Origin: Podarcis raffonei | Lineage: Eukaryota; Chordata; Lepidosauria; Squamata; Lacertidae | Reading direction: 5' to 3' | Length of the DNA: 64,000 nt | NCBI RefSeq assembly: GCF_027172205.1 | Contig: NC_070613.1 | Coordinates: 53,170,001 to 53,234,000, forward strand | Part shown: one piece after another, positions 31,190 to 43,337 of the stretch | Numbering within the stretch: position 1 is the first letter of the stretch | How the letters are laid out: every line of letters begins with the position of its first letter | Notes under the pieces: generated by a model | Told to the model about the DNA's origin: nothing | The model's input: the letters and a program-made list of their open reading frames with translations, nothing else | The model's database searches: none | Translations under genes and position numbers: made by a program

Positions 31190-32364
31190 AAGTCTTTGAC
31201 TCAGGTTTTTTTTTTAATAAATTAATATCATTCAAAATACAGTGCCAGAACATGATGCAGCTGAACATGCTAGTATGATCCATCATGAAGCACCTGTGCT
31301 CATGTAAGATGGGCGGCGCTCCGCTACTGCTAGTGGTTCCTGGGATTAATGCCAGAGCAGCACTACTGAACTGCTCTCCTGCACAGAGTATTCCTGAAAA
31401 AAAATTGTTCCCCCCCCAAAAAAACAAAAACAAAAGAGAGACAACTAAGGGATATCTATACACAGTCACACTACAGTAATGCTTGTTATTAAATTAACAA
31501 AAATAAAAACCTGGTTAATCCACACTATATCTTGGTTAACATTGGGGCAGGGGGACATAAGCAGCAGGAAGTAATATGCATGAGCCATTGTTTCTGAAAT
31601 ACAGAATGTGGAACTGTTTACTGAGCAAAAGCTCCACACAGACCCGCACTAGGTAGGGCTGGCAATTCTTACTGCAAGCCCAGCAACGTAAGTTCACACC
31701 TGGCAAACTACCAGCTGCTCGGAAGACCTGTATTCTAAATAGACAGGTATAAGTTAGTGAAAATACATGCACCTAATAATAATAATAAAATAATAATAAT
31801 AATACAGCTTGACTGAGCCTGCAGTCATTTTGCCCTGCATGTCACCGTAAATTGGAAGATCTACCCTTCCTACCACAGGTAGATCCATGGGATTTGTTTC
31901 TCTCTTTACATGGCATTATTATACCAACACGGCTGTTGTGTAATAGGTGTAGCACATTCCATTAGGCCACACAATCTATAATAACTAGCACATACAAAGA
32001 TTTCCAGAACTCACTCAAATATAACTGGAAGATACTTTGAGCAATTAACATACCATCCTAGAAATAGAAGCTGCTTTTGTGAAAGTTTCCTGAACTAAAA
32101 GTCTTCACAAGACTAAAAATTTAGACAATAAGCAGATGCTTTAAGCTTGCAATATACATACAGATCCCATCAGCTACCAGAGGGATTGTTTCAGATTATG
32201 GAAGCATATCTGCTTATAAATTCCACCGATTTACACTCAATGGCCACAAAATGTTAAATAGGGCATACATACAAGACAGCTTATTGTTTCATATTCCAGC
32301 CCTGTTCTCTCAAAGAGTTTTCATGATAACCAGTTATAGGCATGCAGTCTCTTAATTTTGGGAG
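31190..32364 (-). other. KBTBD2: KBTBD2 3' UTR (inferred)
   Basis: About 1.2 kb downstream of the stop, without a recognisable younger transposon. An ATTAAA on the minus strand at 31218-31213 is a candidate poly(A) signal; no AATAAA is seen on this strand in the interval. The boundary is tentative. Confidence 0.4.
31772..31805. repeat. (AAT)n microsatellite
   Basis: Imperfect run of about 34 bp in the KBTBD2 3' UTR region. Confidence 0.85.
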
Positions 32365-33900
32365 CTATACAGGTGGCAGCGTCAGCATCTCTCCATCCAT
32401 CTCAAACTCATCAGCTCCATCTGGTGAAAAGAGATACGGTGGAGGCTTCCATGGGGATTCTTCAAGGCAAGATGGATATAGCTTTCCCACAGTGCACCGA
32501 AAGTCTTTCCCCAAATCCCAGAGCACCCGTTCAGATATATGCTGGCGCAAGAACCACCGGTCAAGTTCCATATCGTACTGGTAGGTGGCATACTTTGCTC
32601 TCTCATTCATGTGGGTTTCTCGTATGAAGACACATAAGGAGTTGGAAATGACAACAGCTCTGACACAGGGGTCAGAATATCGCTTGGCAGGGATGTTGGC
32701 TGCCATTCGCCATTCATTTTTATTCACATCATAAACTTCCACAGTAACGGAAGACCCATCTACAGTGCTAGTAGGGAGTCTTATACCAGAGTTGCTGCCA
32801 ACGTGCAAGCCTCCGATATAAAATATCTTATCCCCAAAAGCAGCAGCCGAAGCAAAGCATCTACTAGTTTGTCTCATAGCCATTTCAACCCAAGCATCTG
32901 ACCTGGGGAAGTAACAGTACATCAGGTTGTGTGCCATTACATAAATGCAGTTATGAACAGCAACAGCTGTACTCCACTGCCACGCACAGGGCAGTGGGCT
33001 TACCATTGTCCATTCATCTCTCTCAGTATCATACCTTTCAACAGTTCTCCTGTTGAGCTCTCCACCTACACTGTCTCCTCCAATTGCATAGATGTGGCCT
33101 TCACAGCAAACTAGGGATGGCTTTATACGAACAAACAGCATTGGACTCTTTGGAAACCAAGTGTTTTGTTGGGCATCAAACCAGTAAAAGCAATTCACAG
33201 TTCGGAAGGCAACCTGAAGTCTGCTCGTTTTACTGTGGTTAGTTTTTGCATTTTTCAATGGGATCTGCCCCCCTGCTATATAAATATCATTATCAGGAGT
33301 TACAAGCGTCCCAACCTTATGCAAGTCAGCAGGAGGGCTGCAGAGCTTGTAAACTTTTTCAGCCTGTGGGCTGTAGCAAACTGAAGAGTAAAGACCACCA
33401 GGGTTTTCAGAAGCAGCTTCAATGAAGATCATCATTTCCTCTTTAGTCATTCCAAGTCTTGGTTTAAAAAACTTCGGCATAGATTTATATAATCCTTGAA
33501 CCACTACCGATTTATCGTTCGGCGGTAAGCCTTGAAACCAAGCTCTTTGTGTAACTTCAGAAAGCGCATCAATTCTTATTTGGCTAAGAACAGATGACAA
33601 ATACTGTGATCGAGATTCTGTGTTGTATTCCAGCCATAACATAGCAGCTTCACGAACGGTTTCCTCCTTTTCCACATTTAAGTTGTCACTACTCAAAATA
33701 TCTATCAACAGATCATGTGAGAGCTGCATGAAAGCCTCCTGGTGGCATACAGCTGTGAACTTGTGTTCTACCATTCTTTTAGCACTCTGTTTTAACTCCT
33801 CACAGCTGAAAAGATCAGCGAAGCTCAACAGCCGCACACAGTTCTCTGCATTGATTTTTTTAATTAAGTATTCTCTGCAACGATGTAACACATCTTCTAC
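32365..33900 (-). CDS. KBTBD2: KBTBD2 terminal coding exon (BACK and kelch)
   Basis: 1536 nt from [20 protein letters not shown] to stop TAG at 32367-32365. Acceptor GTGTTTTATTGCAG. Having the whole BACK-kelch part in one exon is typical of this gene. Open-frame residues upstream of 33900 (MHCVLLQ) are intronic. Confidence 0.97.
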   Translation of the reverse strand, partial: VEDVLHRCREYLIKKINAENCVRLLSFADLFSCEELKQSAKRMVEHKFTAVCHQEAFMQLSHDLLIDILSSDNLNVEKEETVREAAMLWLEYNTESRSQYLSSVLSQIRIDALSEVTQRAWFQGLPPNDKSVVVQGLYKSMPKFFKPRLGMTKEEMMIFIEAASENPGGLYSSVCYSPQAEKVYKLCSPPADLHKVGTLVTPDNDIYIAGGQIPLKNAKTNHSKTSRLQVAFRTVNCFYWFDAQQNTWFPKSPMLFVRIKPSLVCCEGHIYAIGGDSVGGELNRRTVERYDTERDEWTMVSPLPCAWQWSTAVAVHNCIYVMAHNLMYCYFPRSDAWVEMAMRQTSRCFASAAAFGDKIFYIGGLHVGSNSGIRLPTSTVDGSSVTVEVYDVNKNEWRMAANIPAKRYSDPCVRAVVISNSLCVFIRETHMNERAKYATYQYDMELDRWFLRQHISERVLWDLGKDFRCTVGKLYPSCLEESPWKPPPYLFSPDGADEFEMDGEMLTLPPV

Positions 33901-36900
33901 CTGCAATAAAACACAATGCAACGCTTACATTAACTTCATATTTAAGGTCAACAGAAAAGAAAAAGCAACAGGAAAAGATACAAATTTCCCTACATTTCTA
34001 TAAAAGCAACCTCTCAACTTATTCTATGTTTAAGATAATATTTTATTCTCTTGCCATTTATGCTGTTTTAAATGTGTATTCTATACTTCACCTTCCTTTG
34101 TAATGTCTTATTTTGAAATCTTTAAAAAAATATTTTAGTTTCCTGTTAATTACATTGCTTTGTATATTTTGCATTTGAGCTTCTTTTGTAATGCTTTATA
34201 GTGTAATACTTTACTTGATGTTTTAATGTAGGTTGAAAACTGATTTGAGATTTTTTCTTAAAAATATAAAGCAGTATAAAAATGAAATGAATAAACAACT
34301 TCTACTGAACGAAGGTGAAGGGATCATTTACAGAATGTGCCTAAACATACCGGCTACAACATATCATTGTTCACAAAAAGGAAAGGAAGGGGAAAAGTGC
34401 CCCAGTTCATCTGCAATGGCCAAAGTCTATTGATTACTGAAGAAACTGACCATCTTTCAGTGATCAGGCGTCTTCCCTATTTATCTCTGTAGATAATAGG
34501 GAGAGAGGTTTTCCCTATTGCTGGTCAAATTGTTACATACTTCAAAACAAAACAAAAAAATCCCTGCTTTCCCATCTCACTAGATATCAGACAGCTCCAA
34601 TCTCTGCAGGGATGGCAGTGAACAGAAAAAGCTGAATCAAACCTTCTGCTAGTTCACTGGCTAATACAGTCATTCTACTGGGAGGTTCTACTTCCTTTTA
34701 CTGCACTACTGCCCCTTATCCTAGAATGTTGCAATGTATTCAAGTACCTCTAGATTATCACTCCCCTTATAAGCTCCCCCAGACTCTTGAAATTATCATA
34801 TAAAAATTTTCCCCTGTGTGCCTCCTACAAGAGATGTTTGGAGGGTGGCATCAAACCTTTTCTGCACTAGTGCTTCAGTTGTACAATGCTCTCCCTAGGG
34901 AAGTTCACCAATATCTCTTCTGTGTCGTGCCAAGACATTATTTTATTATCCCAGGCATGTGGGCCTTAAGTTAGTGTACTTAGGTATGTATCTGGCCATT
35001 GGTGGGAGGGATATTTGTGTTTTATAATGGCTTCTGTGGCTGAACACTTTTAATGTGTATCATTATTTTTAATTGGTCTGTTATATATTGTATTTTGGTT
35101 GTAAAGAGAACAACAAATTAAATATATAAAATTAATTATACTGCAAATTCCCTTTGGAAAGCTCATGACAGTGCATGGCTCCCTGAAATCATGAGTAGCT
35201 AAACTTTTGTGGCCTGGGGGGGAGTCCATTCACCATTGGCCACCCTCTGAAAGTGGCATCCATGCAGGACAATAGAGGAGTAGGGCTATTGTTTCCCTTC
35301 TGCTCAAATGATCAATCCTATGACCAATCAGGGTTTGATCTGCACCCCTATCTGAACACTGGGCTCCACCCAGTGCAGCACTGCTTAGTTTGTCATTACC
35401 AAAAATCAGTAGTCTTAAGGGGCCAAAAAAAATGCTTAGGGGGCCACATTAGGCTCTCAAATTGAGGGTTAGCTATCCTTGCCCTATAGCAATACATCAA
35501 TTTTACATCTTAATTCTAGAAGTATGTAATGGAGAGCAAACTCATTTGAACCAAATAGAAATATATTGTAATTAGTTTATAGTAGCACCATTAGGGCAGA
35601 AAATGCAAATAATTCCATGACAGTTTCTGTTAAATGTAAAAGAAAATAAAAAGTTAAATATTCAGAAAGAGACCTTTTTAAAAACATTCCTACCTGTAAG
35701 AAGCAAGCCGTTTCATATAGCTGTTCGACTGTAGTGTCACTTATTGCCAAATTACCCGTGTATGCGTAAATTATTATGATTTGCAAAGTGGCTGCATCCA
35801 CATTCCTTAGATGGACATGTGTTTGCTTGCTTTCACTCAACCCACTCATAAACATAGCCCTGAAAGATAAAACAAAATACATTAACTTCTAGCTTCTATC
35901 TTACTTTCTCCAACTCTTTGAAGCCTGGAGCTAGATAAAATTCAGTACATATAAGAGCATTCAAAACTATTAAATGGTTCACAAAGGCTGCATTCCAAGG
36001 ATTGGGATTTCACACTATTTACATCCAGTTTCATGGATAAGCTACTGTCCAGTTTGTGTGCAAGTGGACTCCCTGATCTTATTGTGGTACAAATCAGTTT
36101 AGAAAACATATTAATAAATGATATATATCAACTTCCTGTGTTTAGGTTACATTCAGCAGATATACCATCTTTTCCAGTGTATAAGACTGTTTTAGCCAAA
36201 TTTGCTTTTTAAAAAAGTAGTCAAAAATTGGTGGTCATCTTATACGCAGGGGTGTATACACAGGGGTTTGGGTTTGGACTCTGGTGCAGGCAGCCTGGGC
36301 TTGGGTTCAGGCTCTGGTGGGGCAACCCGGGCTCAGGTGGTCTAGGCTCTGGCGACACAGGCTTAGATTTCTTAATTTTGGGTTCAAGAAAATAGGGGTC
36401 GTCTTATACATGGAAAAATATGGTATGTAATCTCTCCCATAAGAGCAATGCTGAGTGAAATCCAACCATTCTGCCCTTCTTTAAAGTATAAAAACAGTTA
36501 TTACTTTCGAAATCTCCTGTTTAGAACAACTGTCAATGGTCTAAATTTTTTTTTGGTCAAACACATTCTGACATCAGTCAATGGCTTGTAGTAAGCACCA
36601 GAACACTTAGTCATACATACACAAAATTGCAGATATCTGTAGTTAAAACTAGTTTCATTTGAGTATTTCACACTCATCTGCAACTTTCTAGCAATTTTAA
36701 CTTCATCTTTCATGCAGTCACCAGAGACACACTGGCATAAAATTTAAGTTAGTTCGATGTTGGTATTCCTTGAGTACTTGCATGTTACTGGTGTGAAAAT
36801 CATTTTGTTTTGGGCAAGTTTCAAGTTTTCAAAAGGTCTGGAATTGCCAGTATGTCTTGGTACAATTGAAAGCCAAGAGGAGCCACTGATACTGTGCTTT

Positions 36901-38001
36901 TATTTCATTTCATTAATACTCACTGAGATATCAACCATACCAGAAGTTTCAAATACACAATGGAACAAAGCACATGGAAAATGCAGCATGTCCCAACATC
37001 TTCTACAATAAGTATAAGATATTTTTATTTATAAAGGTATTAGTTGCACAAGTTATTTTGCTCTTGTACAATAAACATCACAGCAGATATTGAGCCAGAA
37101 CTCTGGGCATATTCCCCATGGTCAACTTGCCTAATTCTTCTAGATTAGTGGTAGCCAGTGTGCGATGCTTTCTGTAAATTATGGACTACATACACATGGC
37201 AAATTGTAAACAATGATTGATGGAAGTTGCAGTCCACGACATCTGGAGGGCACCACTGGCTACTCCTGTAAGTAGACTGCACTCTTCTCCCTAACCTGCC
37301 ATGGAATAGCGGAATCATGCTCTTATTTCATGCGAGTATTCCATTTCCATGCCTCCTTATTTCCTAACACACAACAGAGCAATGGGATTTTGCACGCATG
37401 TGCACAGACACACTTTAGATCTGTTCACACTCAAATCTAATGCAAGAGGGGCAGTTGTCTCTCTTCCCCCCACTCAAAAAAGAAAAAAACTTTGCAAACC
37501 TCAAAACTAAAAAGAAGAAAAACCTCCCTCTCCTTCTGTGAAATTGAGCTGGAGACATTTCAGACCTTGTTTTCATTAACCAAGCTACCCTCCATAAAGC
37601 AAATGTCATATCTCGCACTCAAACATCACTCTTACAATAGATATTACACACTTTATGAAGCCATCAAAGTAGTTTTACACCCCCGCTTAGCTATTCCACA
37701 CCCACAACTCCATTCACTTCAAATTACCCAGTAGAACCCTTTTAAAATTATATTATACACTGTAGTCTTAGATATAAGAAATGAAAAGAATACATTTTAA
37801 TGGAAGAAATAACGCTACTTTAATCACATACCTGAAGTAAGAGCTACATGTAGCGAGAACCATCTTATGGCATGGGAATTCAGTGCCCTCAACAATTAAA
37901 ACAATGTCAGTTAGCAACTGCTGTTCATAGAACAACTTTAACTGCTCCAGTAAGGATACAGCATATTCCGTATTGATCTGCCTTTCTTCCTGGGTAGACA
38001 T
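32365..38001 (-). CDS. KBTBD2: KBTBD2, BTB-BACK-kelch CUL3 adaptor (complete)
   Basis: KBTBD2 is a substrate adaptor for CUL3-RING ubiquitin ligases; in mammals it targets the PI3K regulatory subunit p85-alpha and so controls insulin signalling. Three coding exons join in phase to 1872 nt, 623 residues, the same length as human KBTBD2 (from memory). The BTB domain (about 20-130) begins after [20 protein letters not shown], with [20 protein letters not shown] inside. The BACK domain (about 135-235) contains [20 protein letters not shown]. Kelch repeats (about 315-600) show GG doublets in [28 protein letters not shown] and FYIGGLHVG. The protein ends [10 protein letters not shown]. The start at 38001 is the ATG opening the conserved N-terminus. 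The gene converges on AVL9 and diverges from BUC. No defects seen. Confidence 0.97.
34840..35130 (+). mobile_element. Degenerate L2-like 3' end
   Basis: GCTCTCCCTAGGGAAGTTCA, CAGGCATGTGGGCCTTAA and a terminal ATAAAATTAATTA-type tail recall the L2 3' region; very eroded. Confidence 0.45.
35694..35859 (-). CDS. KBTBD2: KBTBD2 coding exon 2 (BTB C-half)
   Basis: 166 nt. Acceptor TTTATCTTTCAG, donor GTAGGA. Encodes (R)[18 protein letters not shown] and on to ETACFLQ. Confidence 0.96.
36165..36423. mobile_element. TA-flanked MITE (GTATAAGAC inverted ends)
   Basis: CCATCTTTTCCAGTGTATAA at the left and TTATACATGGAAAAATATGG at the right are imperfect inverted repeats, with TA on both sides. The interior has CTCTGGTGGGGCAACCCGGG-type repeats. 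Confidence 0.7.
37147..37269. mobile_element. Degraded hAT-type MITE (GGTAGCC family)
   Basis: AGTGGTAGCCAGTGTGCGAT ... CACGACATCTGGAGGGCACC ... GGCTACTCCTG, same family as 28542-28664. Confidence 0.5.
37832..38001 (-). CDS. KBTBD2: KBTBD2 coding exon 1 (start codon, BTB N-half)
   Basis: Runs from ATG at 38001 to ...CSSYF plus AG of an Arg codon; donor GTATGT at 37831-37826. The full exon extends upstream to an acceptor at 38356, giving 355 nt of 5' UTR in the same exon. Confidence 0.96.
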
Positions 38002-38356
38002 GATTGCATTCCATTAATATTTCCAGAAACAGGTTATAGAAGCCACTTTACTTCAGCAGGAAAGAGGTCAAGCAACCATTTTTTGAAGAACTCAGAAGAA
38101 ACTACAAGGGATATTTTGAATCCTTTGCTAACTTTATTAAGACATTCAGCAATGATAGATTGGACTGTTGAATCAATACTTCAGATGGCAACCCACTCCT
38201 TGGATGCAATAAACTGACTTGGTGTCCATCCGTTCGCCTGAGACTTTCAAGAACGACCGCCAAGTTCCTGTTCAGATTTCCAGTGATGCAGTTCATGGGC
38301 AAACAAATGCAATTTGTGAGGTAGATTTTCTTGAACCATTTCTCAATCACTTGTGA
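38002..38356 (-). other. KBTBD2: KBTBD2 5' UTR in start-codon exon, with a 64-codon uORF
   Basis: The acceptor CCCCTTCTAG, with a polypyrimidine tract, precedes 38356. This 5' UTR carries an upstream ORF with ATG at 38296-38294 and stop ending at 38102 (64 residues beginning MNCITGNLNRNLAVVLESLR), 100 nt upstream of the main start. Exon limits are inferred from splice signals. Confidence 0.65.
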
Positions 38357-41316
38357 CTAGAAGGGGAAAAAAATCATGTCAGCAATTTTTCTAAGCCTGT
38401 TCTACCATTGTTCTGCCTAGAACACTGTTTGGTATGCTACTTTAAACCATAAAGTTGCTGTTATGAAGGCCATTCATAAATGCAAAGACTAACAGGGAAG
38501 AACACATTTGATGCCTTCTCAACTCCTCTGATGATTTAAGAATGCCCAGAACTAAAATGAAGCATTGGATAGGCGTAGCAGCGTAGAAATGTTATTAAAC
38601 CCATCTATTGTGGTCCTAACTGGTCCTCCCTCTCCTAGCAATGGCAATGTCTCCTTAATAATTGCAATAATAGATCAAGTTTTTGTCTCTCTTCACAATA
38701 TTTAACATGACGACAAATGTCATTGGACTCTAGGTCTTATCTATACCACAGAAGCTTTGTGATCTCTGTGACACAGTAAACATTTCTCTAATGCTTTTTA
38801 GGCTAGTTGAGAGGTACCACCTAATTTCACATATTTAACATTATTTGAGACAGATTTCAATCAAGATGAAACTACATCTGCAATGTCACATTCAAGTATT
38901 TTAGTTTACGCACGTGGCAATCCTACAGAGGGGGCTACGACCACTTCCTATGCCCTACTGGCTCATTACTGTCAAACTACCTTTTCCCATTCTGTTTTGA
39001 CACCCACAACCAGGCGTCATGTGGAGAATAGCTTTCCTATCCCAGTTTCTAACACTGGTGGAGACAGAAAGGGTGGCCCATGTTTTTGCACTGGGTAATA
39101 GAGATGCTATGAGAATCTCAGCAGCCTATCCTAGCTGTCCTCTCTGGTTCAAGTTTACTCCAACTGTGGGGGAGATCGCCACCCAATGTTCAAAACTCCC
39201 ATTGTTCTAGGCGCATTTTGCGACAGGGAATTTCATTAGTTTCTGAGCTCTGGGCGCAGTACTATGCCGAAGATTTCAGATTAAAACTGCAGAGTGGAAG
39301 GAAAAGAGGACCTTTTTTTGGCTTCCCCACTTCCAGCTACTCTCTGAAGATTGGAGAAAAGACCCTCTTAAGAATATTAGGGGGGTGAGCAGGGAAAGGA
39401 CTATACAATGTGAAAAATGGACATAATATTTTATCTGCAGTTCATTCAGTTTCAGCTTTGTATTCTTGTTATAAAAAAGTGTGCCTAGACATTCAGTTGT
39501 TATGCCCATAACCTAGGTTTAAGGTGCCATTTAGCTCCTGACTTTTCATATCTCAGTTTCTAATACTGCCATCACCACTGAGAAAGTGGGGCTCACTGTC
39601 ACGGCAAGCCACTTTCCAAATTCAAGGGTAGTGAGCACCTGGTTCTTAGCCTGTTCCCAATCAAGATTAACGTTTCCCTATTAAACACCGGCAAGGTCTC
39701 CATAACTTGAAAGCTAAATGCTTTCAACCTTTGCTTATACTATTTGTTTTCTAGCAGTGATGTGGAGAAGAAAAAATTCCAGTGCTTTATTTTTCTATCA
39801 AAATTTTTCTCTTTTTTAACTTCATTAATAACAATGGGTGGATGCCAACTACAAATACAGTATTAGGCAAGCTTGGCAGTTTCAAAGTTTTTAGCTTGTT
39901 TACTAAATACAAGTAGAACATACATACTCCTTTGATTCCCTCCAAACATCCTTCCTAAACCATAGGACTAAGGAAAAAAGAATACCAAAGCTCAAATGTA
40001 GCCAAATACTACTACTCCTAAAGTCTTGGAAATACTGCTTTTATTAGAACTAAACTGTGACAGCACCAACTACTGGCTCATGTACAGACAGCCACTACAT
40101 CTCTAAATCTCTTCTGGGAGTTCTGTGGCCTAACCAGTTACTGTACATCCTATCAAAACTTGTACACAATTTGGTGGCTTCATTTCAGAAACTTGTCCAA
40201 CTTATCTATGTCAACACAGCTTACATTTATATAATACATATTACTACTTTCCCGTATCATTGAACTTATTTTGAACTTTTAGACAACATTTATTTCAGCT
40301 ACTACCATACACCTACAAATCTCAAACGCTACTCTTTCAACCATGTCTTAACAAGGCTGCTCAGCTGCACCAAACTTCAGTTCGGATCCCTCTGTAATAC
40401 CAAATGACATCCTTTCTGATCACTACCATCACCAATCACTTATTCTTATGGTCCATGCTATTTCTCTAGAAAAAGAAATGCTGGTGCTCACCCTGAACGC
40501 CTCCCTTGTTCTCTCATAATGGCAACGGTGTTCACCTGAAAGGTGCCAGAACTGAGTTTTGGCAAGTTCTGGCTAAAAAAAGCCCTGCTTATGGTAGTTT
40601 CTGTAAGTATTATACTGGCATACACTCTAAATGGCATACACTTCAAATTTCCAAATAGGATGACTGTGCAAGATTGAACTCTCCAACCTTCAGTCTTTCA
40701 GATCAAATGAAATCTGATTTCTAAACAAGAATTGCAAGACGTGTCACACACACAATCCTATTCAAAACTTTTTTTCTTTTAAAACCTATATACAGAACTG
40801 CACTTTATATTATTATTATTAAAATACCATCATCTGAAATTAAGCTGTATGAATTGTCCTTCTGATCCTCGGTTATTAACCCAGCCAATAATCGCTGTTA
40901 AAAAATAAGATATCAATTAAAGTTCGATATGAATTGTAGTGCCAGCACAGAAACACATACTATTGCTGAAATATGAGCCCCTGGGAACAGCAATAGCACC
41001 AGTCACTAAACCTGGCAAAATTAAGAATGCCAAGCAAGCTGTATGATGCCATGCCCACTCCCTATCTCCCCCCCACAAAAAAATTCTTGCAGCAACAGCT
41101 ATATCAAATGCACAATATATTTCTTTACACCTCTGCAAACACTGAACTTGTTACTTCAACTCAGTAGTTAAAATTTGCATCTGTTCTATGTAGAACAGGT
41201 GAAAAAGTAACCTGATCACCCTTCTCAAAACATTACAACCCAAACATCCATTTACATGCCAAGTTCACAATGCAACTATATAATTATGCCAAGCCAATAT
41301 AAATCATCATTAAATT

Positions 41317-41338
41317 TGTGTGTGTGTGTGTGTGTGTG
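41317..41338. repeat. (GT)n microsatellite
   Basis: Eleven GT units. Confidence 0.9.
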
Positions 41339-41625
41339 AGATCGAGATTAAAACCGAAGAAGCAAAAGGAGCCTGTTGCTCTGTTTCAATTAAGTACCTC
41401 CATTTCAACATCATTAATTGTAACTTTACACCTACAATTCATTTTTTGGGGGGGGAGGAGGGGGAGCGGAATCCCATCCTCACCGTCTCTGCTAAGAGAT
41501 GCCAACCTCTTTCCGCTAGGAGGCTGTGGTGACAAAAAAAACCCACCTGCTTTTCTCATCCCGGTAGGGGAACAAGGTGTGTTTCTAAATAGCAGCTTTG
41601 TAAGGATGAACACCCAAAACCAGTA

Positions 41626-41839
41626 CAGTGGTACTTTGGGTTAAGAACTTAATTCGTTCCGGAGGTCTGTTCTTAACCTGAAGAACCACTTTAGCTAATG
41701 GGGCCTCCTGCCGCTGCTGCGCGATTTCTGTTCTCATCCTGAAGCAAAGTTCTTAACCCGAGGTAATATTTCTGGGTTAACGGAGTCTGTAACCTGAAGT
41801 GTATGTAACCTGAAGCGTATGCAACCCGAGGTACCACTG
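41626..41839 (-). mobile_element. TA-flanked Tc1/mariner-like MITE, family 1
   Basis: CAGTGGTACTTTGGGTTAAG ... CCCGAGGTACCACTG with TA flanks; contains a short duplicated GTAACCTGAAG unit at the right end. Abuts the CpG island. Confidence 0.87.
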
Positions 41840-42748
41840 TATTTTTATGCAGCGGCGTCAGGATGCAGCAAAGCAGACACCCTGACCATGACTTCACCTG
41901 GATGCGATGCTAAGCCAGGCCAGGCCAGGCCCACTCCTCAGCTTTCACCTCCACACCCACCACAACACCCCTTCCTCCCCAAAGCCACGCACCCCCCTCC
42001 CCAAAAGAGAAACAGCAACCCCTCCGCCCCCCCTTCTGAACAAAGACCTTGGGCGCCCGCTGCCCAGAGCCTGACACTGGAGGCGGCAGGCGCGGAGGAT
42101 GCGCCGCGGCGGCGGCCCTGAGCGGGGAATTCCGCGGGGCTCCCCCCGCCCGGAAGCACCTACTCTCCAGTCGCGTCGCCGCAAGAGGCGGAGTCGGGGG
42201 GGGGGAGAGCCGTTCACGGCGCGTGGGCCCCCGAGAACAACACACCGACGCAAACACACACACGTCGCTCTCGCCCGTCGCTCAGGCGCCTCACCCCCCC
42301 CCGCGGCCTTCCTCCTCCTCTTCCTCTCCCCCCATCACCGTCCGCGGAAGCCGGTGCCGACCACCCTCAAGCCCGTCATGAAGGAGTCCAGGCCAACGCG
42401 TGGGTGGGGGGGGGGAAGAATAGGAGTCTATGGCGGATTTTCTTTTTTGAGGGGGGGGGGTCGCGCGCGTTTCCTGTCACGGAAGGGCCGGCAGAGGCCT
42501 AGGAGATACTGGAGGCGCCGGCGGCCGCTCGCCATCCCTTCCCCCGCACCCACAGTACAGACGCCCCTCACAAACCTGCGCCACCCTCTCCCCTCCCGCG
42601 GCGGCCGCGTCGCCTTCCTCCCCTCAGGATCCTCCCGGGCGAAAAGGAAAGCGGAAGGAGGTGAGGGGGGGGGAGGTGGAGGGGGGAGGGAAAGGGGCCC
42701 GGGGCGGAGGGACACACAGGGCGGCTGCGCACGCGCGGGAAGCCTTAC

Positions 42749-42860
42749 CTCGCTCTCCGCCTGCTTGCTTGCCCGCCCCGACGTCCGTTGAAAGGAGCGC
42801 AGCGCGCGCGGGCGCACCCTCTTGGCGTTCGAAGCCGCCCTCCCGCGCATGCTCGGAAGG
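42749..42860 (-). other. KBTBD2: KBTBD2 non-coding exon 1 (donor seen, TSS uncertain)
   Basis: On the minus strand the sequence GGAGAGCGAG is followed by GTAAGGCTTC, a strong donor, with its last exon base at 42749 and inside the CpG island. Joining it to the acceptor at 38356 gives the usual KBTBD2 arrangement of a non-coding first exon. The upstream limit is a guess; a (CT)n run on this strand lies just upstream at 42864-42905. Confidence 0.55.
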
Positions 42861-42862
42861 CG

Positions 42863-42863
<1 letters not shown>

Positions 42864-42905
<42 letters not shown>
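42864..42905. repeat. (GA)n / (CT)n repeat at the KBTBD2 promoter
   Basis: About 42 bp of GA on the plus strand (CT on the KBTBD2 sense strand), immediately upstream of the presumed first exon. Confidence 0.93.
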
Positions 42906-42907
<2 letters not shown>

Positions 42908-43337
42908 GGCAGGGAGGCGGAGCTTGGGTGTGTGGGTGGGAAATGTTTTCGCGCATGGGCAGGGCCGCCTCCGCCCGGCGCGGCCTTTCTCCGTTCGTGC
43001 GCACGCGCCTCACACCCCACCTGCCGCCGCCGCCGCCGCTTCTCGGGGAAAGAGGCTCCTTCCCAGAATGCAACGTGTTAGCAGCGCGCCTTCGGGCGCC
43101 TATGGAAGAGGCTGTTCTTTGCTTTGGCGCCCCCTGCCGGCCGCCTGGAAGGCGCAAGAAATGATTGTGAGAGTAGCCCTTGTGGAGAAACTAAGGAAGC
43201 GTCTTTCCTGCCCTCAGAAACACAAACGACGGTTTTGAAACCGTATTCTACATGTACACAGTACACTAGAGAGGTGTCCCCAGCTACCCATGCAATCAGT
43301 TATAAACCACAAACCTAATGTGCATTGTATATGCAGG

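Larger units (their letters stand above)
38357..42748 (-). other. KBTBD2: KBTBD2 intron 1
   Basis: About 4.4 kb between the non-coding exon donor and the start-codon exon. No coding signal; contains a (GT)n run at 41317-41338 and a MITE at 41626-41839 just before the CpG island. Confidence 0.55.
42030..43150. promoter_or_regulatory. CpG-island promoter of KBTBD2
   Basis: A sharp rise in G+C and CpG density against AT-rich flanks, with many CGCG and GCGGC motifs and G-runs. It contains the KBTBD2 first-exon donor. Long open frames on both strands here (for example 42099-42791 plus and 42624-43157 minus) are low-complexity by-products of GC richness. It could also drive divergent transcription toward BUC, but no plus-strand exon is visible. 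Confidence 0.8.

Noticed and set aside
38102-38350. 82-codon reading of the KBTBD2 uORF
   Set aside because: That longer reading starts at GTG; the first ATG gives 64 codons.
42099-42791. 230-residue open frame in the CpG island
   Set aside because: Composition is Arg/Gly/Pro/Ser from GC-rich DNA; competing long frames exist on the other strand; no domain or splice context.
42624-43157. 177-residue minus-strand open frame
   Set aside because: Low complexity across the (CT)n run and CpG island; overlaps the KBTBD2 first-exon region out of any known frame.
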